A stretch of 46,777 bases of DNA, taken from positions 1 through 46,777 of the forward strand of contig CAZKCH010000003.1 in assembly GCA_964551525.1 (NCBI GenBank), read 5' to 3'. Within the stretch, counting starts at the first letter, position 1; every line of letters starts with the position of its first letter. This document shows positions 40,356-46,777 of the stretch, piece by piece. The position numbers were made by a program, and so were the translations under genes. Under the pieces are notes generated by a model. The model was not told the DNA's origin and ran no database searches. It saw only the letters and a list, made by a program, of their open reading frames with translations. Source of the DNA: GWA2-46-15 sp964551525 (GTDB taxonomy: Bacteria > Patescibacteriota > Minisyncoccia > Minisyncoccales > GWA2-46-15).

Positions 40356-43300
40356 TTACTCCGCAGAAACAGGGACGCTTTCGGCCGGTGCTGACTCTAC
40401 TACGGGCGCTGGAGCGGACTCTATCACGGGCACTGATTCTACCACGGGCGCCGGAGCAGGTTCTGCTACTGCCGGAACTTCCGGGGCGGGCGCGGGTTCT
40501 GGCACTGATTCTATCACCGGTGTCAACTCTACTGATGGCGCTGGCTCAACTAAAGGCGCTGACTCTGATTCCGGTATAACCGGCTCTGCCTCTGGAACTT
40601 CTGGTATAACCTCTGGCGCGGGCTCTGCTTCTGGAACTGGTGTTGTTTCTGGCTCGGCTGAAGTTTCCGGCACATCCTCCAGGAGTCCGTCCTCCAGGAG
40701 TCCGACTCCTGGAGATGGTTCTGGAGTAATTTCTTGGCTATCGCCTGCTGTACCTACGGCGGAATCATCACAATCCCCTCTGAACTTCTGCCACTCGCCG
40801 TTTTCTATCCAAACGCACCAGGTCTCGCCAGTCGCATTATCAACCATTTCCATTTTGTCCAAGCGCGCCTCGTTAACGGTTATCTTTTCGGCAAAAATTT
40901 CTTTCAAGCTGGCCATGCCGTTTTCAATAACAAGCCCGAGCGAAGCGAGGGCCTGCTTAACTTTCTCGGCAAATAACTCCGCCGTTGTTTTTGGCGCCGG
41001 CGCCGGCTGGCCGTCTGCCAAGACCCCTTCCGCGCTAAGATTATTATTTACGCCCAGCATTTTTTGCAATTCTACAATTTGTTTTTGCTGTTCTTTGATG
41101 CCTTCAACCAAAAGCGCAGTTAGTTTTTCATAATGAATGCTGTAATACTCTTCACCGCTGTCGCTGTTAGTGAAAGCGAATGTCGCTTCGGGCAAAACCG
41201 CCATCACATCCTGGGCGGAAAGGCCCAGCCGTTTTTTGGCATCATCGGCATCTTCAAGAGAATTGTAAAGAAAACCATTAAGAGCGGTGATCTTTTCCAA
41301 GGCGTTTTCAATGGGAGTAATATTCTTTTTCAAACGAATGTCGGAAGTAACTAAGCCGAGATTTCCCGTACCGTCGTCTCTATAAACCGCAGTGTCGCCG
41401 TCAGCCGTCCAAACGCTCATTTGAATCCGGCCGATCACATCCAAGGCCTGGTCAGGAGAAACTTCGCCGATGCCGAGATATCCGCTTTCATTAAGCCGCA
41501 TCGCTTCGGTTAAAGTGCCGGCCCGCATCGTGGAAAAAGCAAGGGCACCGTCTTCAGTGGCATCAGAAACATCAACGGCAATAGCGGTCAGACGGCCGTA
41601 ATTAATCTGTTCATCAGCATCATTCTGGCCAGCCAAAGTCAGGAAAACAATGTTGTCGCTGTCAGCCGGCGTGGCTGAATTGTGATGGAAAATCGCCTCA
41701 ATACCAGTGGCGCCGTCGGCATGCGAACGAGCCGTCAAATTGCCAAGCTGGTCAACCATAAATGCCTCCTGATGCTGGGGCTCACCGGAATTATCACGGT
41801 CGTTGTTATAAACATTAAAAACCTTAAAAATATTATTAACCACCACTGTATCTTTAACGAGCGTGGAAGAGGTAAGCGAAGTCAGCACCGTATCCAAGGA
41901 AACATCAGAGGTTTCGAGCCAGGCAGTAGTAGTGTTTTGTTCAACGATGGCTAAGATGAATGCATCTCCTCTTGATTGTTTGGTTCCCAGATCATATTGA
42001 GTATTGTAGTAACCGGAAACAGAGATATCTTGGACTCGATCAATATTGAAAGCATTGCCCGAATCATCGGTCTTGGCATTATCTATGGTGTAGGTATCAA
42101 CTCTAGAATCGGAATCAATACCAAGAATAGAAACTGCTCCGTCATCTGCGTTTCCTGTTCCTACAAAAATGACTTGATTACCGTCATCAACAACAATAGC
42201 ATAAACATCATCTTCGCCGTTTTGTAATTGCTGGAGATCGTCGGTGTCGGTAACGCCATCGTCATCGGTATCAACTAAAGTATTGTGCATCTGCTTGGCT
42301 CGTTTGCCGACTTCGTATATTTGTTTGACTTGACCATATGATAATGTTTCGGCGGTAATCATCACCTCGTCTATGGTTCCGGCAAAAGGAGTAAGAGTAG
42401 CGACCGCGTCATCGGCATCATAGTCGGCAATAGTGAAATCGCTTGTTACATCTTCAAGTCCCAGGAAGGAAGCGTTAAGGGAAGAGGAGTTAACTACTCC
42501 ATCTACATATAGTTTGGCATCTCCAGCTGCTCCTGCCACTCCACCGTTAAATGTTGCTGTCAGATGATACCAGGTAGAGACAGCCACTTTATCAACAGCC
42601 TGAGTAGCTGTTATTGTCTGGTCAGTACTCTCATCATACACATCAAACTGGAAGTTACCTGTTGTGTCAGCATCATCATTCTCAAGAATAACCCTGTATC
42701 CTCTTTGAGCACTGGTTGCATCCCATTTACCAACAATCAGATCCTGTTCAGTGGAACCTGGCATAGTATCTACATATACCCAGGCTGAGACACTGAAAGC
42801 TTCACTACCATTAAAGTCTAAATCAGCATCTGAAAGAGTAGGAATACTTAATAACTCTGTACTTCCGTCAAATGAAGCTCCTTTACCTCTGACTCCAGTA
42901 ACTGCATCTCCTGAATCAATGTTAGTTGCTGTTAATACATTGGCCTTTACAGATAAATCTTCCAGATCAGCATTAGCCTTGTCCATATTCAAAGGCCACA
43001 TAGCTCTCACATCTCCCACCATCTCTTCAGTGATATATGAAGTCGTGTAATACTTTACCGATCCATTACTTTCATCTCCGGCTTTGTCATTAATGACAGT
43101 CATTCCATCTCCATGAGCTACATAGATAGTATCTGATGAGCCATCAACTGTGGAAGTTCCTTGTGTGACAAAAAGCGAGTGGATAGTTGATAATGTGGGT
43201 GCAGCTGCGTCTTCAGTCAACGACGGAGTTGAAGCTTCATCCCAGACTTTATCTGGTGTTCCATTAGCTTCAGAAGCTGTATCTAAATGAACATTATTCC

Positions 43301-46300
43301 ATTTTTCTACTTGTGCCAGAGTGTTATTGTACCCATATAGTTCTCCTCCTGGAGTCAGCCAAGCGCCATAATAGGAATTGCCTGTGACATCTGAGTAAGT
43401 GTAGGCAGTATTATCAGTGTCGTTGACAACGACTAAATAAGAAAGGGTTGCAACAGCAATATATGTTTTACCGTTGATAATTTGTGGAGTAGCAACATCA
43501 CGGATATTACCATCACTGACAGTTGATTTAACAGTAATTCCGTCCGTATCTTTAGTGGCATTTCTTTGGGAGAGATTGCCTTTGTATGCGCCCAGATAAG
43601 TGGTTGTATGATAGTTGTAAGCTGAGTCGGTATTTAAATCTATTCTGACAAGACCGGTACTAACAGTCCCTACATAAATGACACCATTTAAGGCAGAGAT
43701 TGTATAAGGCTGCGACTCTAAAATATCTGTTGAGGCAACTGCAAATCTCATCCACATCGTATTATCCTGTGCATCAAAGATGTACATATTGGTGTTTGTG
43801 GCAACAATTACTGCCTTCTGAGGAAACTCCCTGCTTCCACAACGGTCATCGGTGCCAATCACACAAGCTGATCCTATATTATCAATGGTTTCGTTGTACC
43901 AGGAGGAAGCTTTTGTTTTTTCAGAAAATCTCCAAGCACCGCCATCAGAATCTTTAGTAGTATCATATATATAAATACTACTGGTGCTAGCACCTGAAAG
44001 TGCTTTCCTGTCAATCTTGCCTTTGAGGATGGTGTCTTTGCCGCCATTTTGGGTGATGGTACTGGCTACGGTTAAGATACCATCGGCAAATAAGTCTCCG
44101 TCTACTTCAAGATCATCGGAGATAAAGACGTCGGAGGAGCTGGTGACTTCTCCTGTTGCCGTATGGGAAGCATCACCGGTGCCAATGGTATTGTAGCTGT
44201 TGCCATCAGGGGTTGAGTCGGCAAACGAGAAAGCTCCTGATGATGTCAAATATCCGGTTGAATCCACAGTAAAACTATTGGCCGGAAACGGTTCTCCTGT
44301 TGTAGTATCCCTGCCATTGGCATCTGAGTTGACAACTTTTAGAAGGTTATTGGCAATAAGAGTGTCTTTAACAAGATTAGGAGAAGTAAGCGAAGCTATA
44401 GCAGTATCCAGAGAAACATCTGAGGTTTCCAGCCAGGCAGTGGTGGTATTTGACTCAATAATAGCGATTGTAAAGGCATCTCCTCTTGCCTGTTTTGTGC
44501 CTAAATCATACTGAACATTGTAGTTGCCGGAAACAGCAATATCATAAAAACGGTCAATATTAAAAGCATTTCCACTATCATCTGTCTTGGCATTGTCAAC
44601 GGTATATGTATCCACTCTTGAATCAGAATCAATACCAATGACAGATACAGCTCCATCATCAAGATTGCCTGTTCCTACAAATACAGCCTGGTTTCCATCA
44701 TCAACAGCAATAGCGTAAGTATCATCCTCGCCATTCTGCAATTGCTGGAGATCGTCTGTATCGGTGATACCGTCATCATCGGTATCTGCACTGGTATTGT
44801 GCATCTGTTTGGCTCGTTTACCAACTTCATATATCTGTTTAACTTGTCCAATTGATAATGTCTCAGCTGTCACCATTACCTCATCAATAGTTCCAGTAAA
44901 AGCTGTATCTGTTGCAACTATATCATCAGCATCATAATCAGCAATGGTAAAGTCAGATGTTACATCTTCAAGTCCTAAGAAAGAAGCATTAAGAGCTGAT
45001 GAGTTAACTACTCCGTCAACATATAGTTTGGCATCACCAGCTGCTCCTGTCACTCCACCATTAAATACAGCTGTCAGATGATACCATGTAGAGACAGCCA
45101 CTTTGTCAACAGCCTGAGTGGCTGTTATTGTCTGGTCAGTACTCTCATCATACACATCAAACTGGAAGTTACCGGTTGTGTCAGCATCATCATTCTCAAG
45201 AATAACCCTGTATCCTCTTTGAGCACTGGTTGCATCCCATTTACCAACAATCAGATCCTGTTCAGTGGAACCTGGCATAGTATCTACATATACCCAGGCT
45301 GAGACACTGAAAGCTTCACTACCATTAAAGTCTAAATCAGCATCTGAAAGAGTAGGAATACTTAATAACTCTGTACTTCCGTCAAATGAAGCTCCTTTAC
45401 CTCTGACACCTGTGACTGCATCTCCTGAGTCAATATTGGTGGCTGTTAAGACATTGGCCTTTACAGATAAATCTTCCAGATCAGCATTGGTCTTGTCCAT
45501 ATTCAAAGGCCACATCGCTCTCACATCTCCCACCATTTCTTCAGTGATATATGAAGTTGTATAATATTTGACACTGCCATTTGTCTCATCTCCGGCCTTG
45601 TCATTAATCACTGTCATTCCATCTCCATGGGCAAAGTAAATCGTGTCACTTGTTCCATCAACAGTTGAGGTGCCTGGGATGACGAAAAGCGAATGATAAA
45701 CAGTTGCTGTTGGCGCGGCTGCATCTTCAGTTAACGATGGAGTTGACGCTTCATCCCAAACTTTGTCTGGAGTTCCATTAGTCTCCGAAGCCGTATCCAA
45801 ATGAACATTATTCCATTTTTCCAGTTGCGATTGTGTAGTATTGTATGCATACAGTTCTCCTCCCGGAGTAAGCCAGACACCGTAATAATCGTCACCAGTG
45901 ACATCGGAATAGGCATAAGCGGTATTATCCATTTCATTAATAACGCTTAAGTAGTAGTCGGTAGCAATAGCCACATAAGTTTTGCCATTGATAATTTGCG
46001 GAGGGGCAATATCATAGACAGAAGCAGGATTGGTACCAACTGCAGCTTTGGCAGCAATACCGTCAGTATCTTTAGCGGCGTTTCTTTGAGATAGATTACC
46101 CTTATAAGTACCTAAGAATGTACTTCCATGGTAGCAATAAGATGAATCAGTAGTGAAATCGATTCGAGTAAGAAGGTAAGAGCCTAAGCCTACATAAATA
46201 ACACCGTTTGATGCAGAAATACCCCAAACACTTGAGCTTTCAAGAATGTTCATTGAGGCGGCCGCAAACTTCATCCATAAAGTATTGTCCTTGGCATCAA

Positions 46301-46777
46301 AGACATATAAGCCGCCACTGGTCGCCAATAAAATTGCTTTCTGGGGAAATTCCTTACTTCCGCAGCGGTCATTGGAAGCAATCACACAAGCAGCTCCTGT
46401 ATTGTCAATTGTTTCGTTATACCATGAGGAATTTTTAGCTTTCTCGGAATATCTCCAGGCTCCTCCGTCAGAGTCTTTAGCAGTATCATAAACATATGCT
46501 GAATACTGTGTACCACCAGTGGCTTTCCTGTCAATCTTGCCTTTGAGAATGGTGTCTTTGCCGCTGGCTTGAGTAATTGTGTTATCAGCAAATAAATTAG
46601 TATCAACCTCAAGATCGCCGGAAACCAAAAGATCAGAGGAACTGGTGACTTCGCCCGTTGCCGTATGTGAAGCATCACCTGTACCAATGGTATTGTAGTT
46701 ATTTCCATCAGGGATGGAATCGCCGAATGAAAAAGCTCCGGAGGAAGTTAAATAGCCGGTTGAGTCAACCGTAAAAC
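40356..46777 (-). CDS. Giant secreted fibre protein: propeller-like, LamG and S74 chaperone domains (5' end beyond the window)
   Basis: More than 2130 codons; the frame is open at the right edge, so the N-terminus is missing. It is built of at least two ~2.5 kb modules. Each has a propeller-like stretch (AVIVATNTNMYIFDAQDNTMWMRF), a LamG/concanavalin-like domain (RGKGASFDGSTELLSIPTL, FSVSAWVYVDTMPGS, WYHLTA) and a calcium-binding-type DTDDDGVTDTDDLQQLQNGED. The third part ends in an endosialidase-chaperone (Peptidase S74) domain: TSDIRLKKNITPIENALEKITALNGFLYN...SAQDVMAVLPE...YEKLTALLVEGIKEQ. After it come GETWCVWIENGEWQKFRGDC and a long Pro/Ala/Glu/Val-rich tail. Probably a trimeric surface fibre or adhesin, by inference; no anchor is visible in this part. 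Confidence 0.88.
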   Translation of the reverse strand, partial: FTVDSTGYLTSSGAFSFGDSIPDGNNYNTIGTGDASHTATGEVTSSSDLLVSGDLEVDTNLFADNTITQASGKDTILKGKIDRKATGGTQYSAYVYDTAKDSDGGAWRYSEKAKNSSWYNETIDNTGAACVIASNDRCGSKEFPQKAILLATSGGLYVFDAKDNTLWMKFAAASMNILESSSVWGISASNGVIYVGLGSYLLTRIDFTTDSSYCYHGSTFLGTYKGNLSQRNAAKDTDGIAAKAAVGTNPASVYDIAPPQIINGKTYVAIATDYYLSVINEMDNTAYAYSDVTGDDYYGVWLTPGGELYAYNTTQSQLEKWNNVHLDTASETNGTPDKVWDEASTPSLTEDAAAPTATVYHSLFVIPGTSTVDGTSDTIYFAHGDGMTVINDKAGDETNGSVKYYTTSYITEEMVGDVRAMWPLNMDKTNADLEDLSVKANVLTATNIDSGDAVTGVRGKGASFDGSTELLSIPTLSDADLDFNGSEAFSVSAWVYVDTMPGSTEQDLIVGKWDATSAQRGYRVILENDDADTTGNFQFDVYDESTDQTITATQAVDKVAVSTWYHLTAVFNGGVTGAAGDAKLYVDGVVNSSALNASFLGLEDVTSDFTIADYDADDIVATDTAFTGTIDEVMVTAETLSIGQVKQIYEVGKRAKQMHNTSADTDDDGITDTDDLQQLQNGEDDTYAIAVDDGNQAVFVGTGNLDDGAVSVIGIDSDSRVDTYTVDNAKTDDSGNAFNIDRFYDIAVSGNYNVQYDLGTKQARGDAFTIAIIESNTTTAWLETSDVSLDTAIASLTSPNLVKDTLIANNLLKVVNSDANGRDTTTGEPFPANSFTVDSTGYLTSSGAFSFADSTPDGNSYNTIGTGDASHTATGEVTSSSDVFISDDLEVDGDLFADGILTVASTITQNGGKDTILKGKIDRKALSGASTSSIYIYDTTKDSDGGAWRFSEKTKASSWYNETIDNIGSACVIGTDDRCGSREFPQKAVIVATNTNMYIFDAQDNTMWMRFAVASTDILESQPYTISALNGVIYVGTVSTGLVRIDLNTDSAYNYHTTTYLGAYKGNLSQRNATKDTDGITVKSTVSDGNIRDVATPQIINGKTYIAVATLSYLVVVNDTDNTAYTYSDVTGNSYYGAWLTPGGELYGYNNTLAQVEKWNNVHLDTASEANGTPDKVWDEASTPSLTEDAAAPTLSTIHSLFVTQGTSTVDGSSDTIYVAHGDGMTVINDKAGDESNGSVKYYTTSYITEEMVGDVRAMWPLNMDKANADLEDLSVKANVLTATNIDSGDAVTGVRGKGASFDGSTELLSIPTLSDADLDFNGSEAFSVSAWVYVDTMPGSTEQDLIVGKWDATSAQRGYRVILENDDADTTGNFQFDVYDESTDQTITATQAVDKVAVSTWYHLTATFNGGVAGAAGDAKLYVDGVVNSSSLNASFLGLEDVTSDFTIADYDADDAVATLTPFAGTIDEVMITAETLSYGQVKQIYEVGKRAKQMHNTLVDTDDDGVTDTDDLQQLQNGEDDVYAIVVDDGNQVIFVGTGNADDGAVSILGIDSDSRVDTYTIDNAKTDDSGNAFNIDRVQDISVSGYYNTQYDLGTKQSRGDAFILAIVEQNTTTAWLETSDVSLDTVLTSLTSSTLVKDTVVVNNIFKVFNVYNNDRDNSGEPQHQEAFMVDQLGNLTARSHADGATGIEAIFHHNSATPADSDNIVFLTLAGQNDADEQINYGRLTAIAVDVSDATEDGALAFSTMRAGTLTEAMRLNESGYLGIGEVSPDQALDVIGRIQMSVWTADGDTAVYRDDGTGNLGLVTSDIRLKKNITPIENALEKITALNGFLYNSLEDADDAKKRLGLSAQDVMAVLPEATFAFTNSDSGEEYYSIHYEKLTALLVEGIKEQQKQIVELQKMLGVNNNLSAEGVLADGQPAPAPKTTAELFAEKVKQALASLGLVIENGMASLKEIFAEKITVNEARLDKMEMVDNATGETWCVWIENGEWQKFRGDCDDSAVGTAGDSQEITPEPSPGVGLLEDGLLEDVPETSAEPETTPVPEAEPAPEVIPEVPEAEPVIPESESAPLVEPAPSVELTPVIESVPEPAPAPEVPAVAEPAPAPVVESVPVIESAPAPVVESAPAESVPVSAE
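40678..40714. repeat. CCAGGAGTCC palindromic element inside the fibre gene tail
   Basis: A half copy CTCCAGGAGTCCGTC precedes the perfect 11-1-11 palindrome CTCCAGGAGTC-C-GACTCCTGGAG (40692-40714). It has the same half-plus-palindrome order as the intergenic element at 22082-22140. Read in the gene it encodes SPGVGLLEDGLLED in the low-complexity tail. Confidence 0.88.
40934..40952. repeat. Possible GCCC-TCGCTTCG-GGGC type repeat in coding DNA
   Basis: GCCCGAGCGAAGCGAGGGC pairs over 4 bp, then a 2x2 mismatch, then 2 bp around a GAA loop. It encodes ALASLG in the fibre protein. It looks like a repeat word rather than an ordinary codon run, but only one copy is in the window. Confidence 0.3.
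41775..44273 (-). repeat. Fibre module B
   Basis: The segment starting FTVDSTGYLTSSGAFSFADS (at 44273) and ending before EAFMVDQLGNLTA repeats module A at an offset of about 2.5 kb (2502 bases at the start, 2514 in the LamG region). The LamG part (about 42350-43050) is nearly identical to 44880-45560 in module A, while the propeller part differs more. Confidence 0.85.
44274..46777 (-). repeat. Fibre module A (continues to the window edge)
   Basis: It begins with the FTVDSTGYLTSSGAFSFGDS block at 46775 and carries the same order of parts as module B. More modules may lie beyond the right edge. Confidence 0.85.

Noticed and set aside
42564..45564. Repeated open frames on the plus strand inside the LamG region
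   Set aside because: They are antisense shadows of the fibre gene, similar to each other only because the modules are duplicated.
46382..46708. 108-codon minus-strand frame at the right edge
   Set aside because: It overlaps the long fibre frame, which continues in its own frame to the window edge with module-type sequence.

Overview
The window looks like a chromosomal segment of a Patescibacteria/CPR bacterium of the Parcubacteria type. This is inferred from gene content and style, not from a search. The signs are compact minus- and plus-strand gene blocks with few Shine-Dalgarno sequences, a 65-residue S18, large secreted fibre proteins with LamG and endosialidase-chaperone (S74) domains, peptidoglycan-binding modules grafted into other proteins, a ComM-DprA competence pair, and AT-rich repeats between genes.

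Layout. 1-6,000 (mostly minus): tRNA-Ser, lemA-htpX, a small HExxH protein, groES-groEL and a secreted multi-domain protein. 6,100-12,300 (plus): a CapA-like protein, a small holin-like membrane protein, SecG, a family-5 solute-binding protein with an inserted peptidoglycan-binding domain, a cupin phosphoglucose isomerase, tRNA-Leu and RNase J. 12,330-15,970 (plus): a tryptophan-centred block: promoter with a TrpR-type operator, trpR, a 31-codon leader peptide with three tandem Trp codons and an attenuator, trpD, a BtpA-family TIM barrel and trpS. 15,970-22,020: phosphohexomutase, rpsF-ssb-rpsR, recA and ftsK. 22,030-29,990: repeats, a NYN-domain protein, rpoC and rpoB with its promoter and leader. 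30,000-31,050: a decayed insertion sequence. 31,060-40,310: two REP-associated tyrosine transposases (RAYTs), each between its own palindromes, around two tandem O-antigen-ligase/TPR membrane proteins and yraN-comM-dprA. 40,356 to the right edge: a giant secreted fibre protein, cut by the window edge, with ~2.5 kb internal modules.

Two things stand out. First, the trp block combines repressor control (TrpR plus an ACTAGT-centred operator at its own promoter) with ribosome-mediated attenuation (TGG TGG TGG leader, 1:2 hairpin, competing antiterminator, terminator) in front of trpD. No other tryptophan biosynthesis gene is visible, but trpS lies two genes downstream. Second, short palindromic elements recur, and several lie inside genes. 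One 30-base double hairpin occurs in both the phosphohexomutase and an O-antigen-ligase-like gene, in opposite orientation and translated in different frames. A second palindrome is shared between the ftsK-NYN intergenic region and the coding tail of the giant fibre gene. This resembles the in-gene palindromic elements of Rickettsia. Together with two RAYT genes it suggests active or recent palindrome spread in a small genome.
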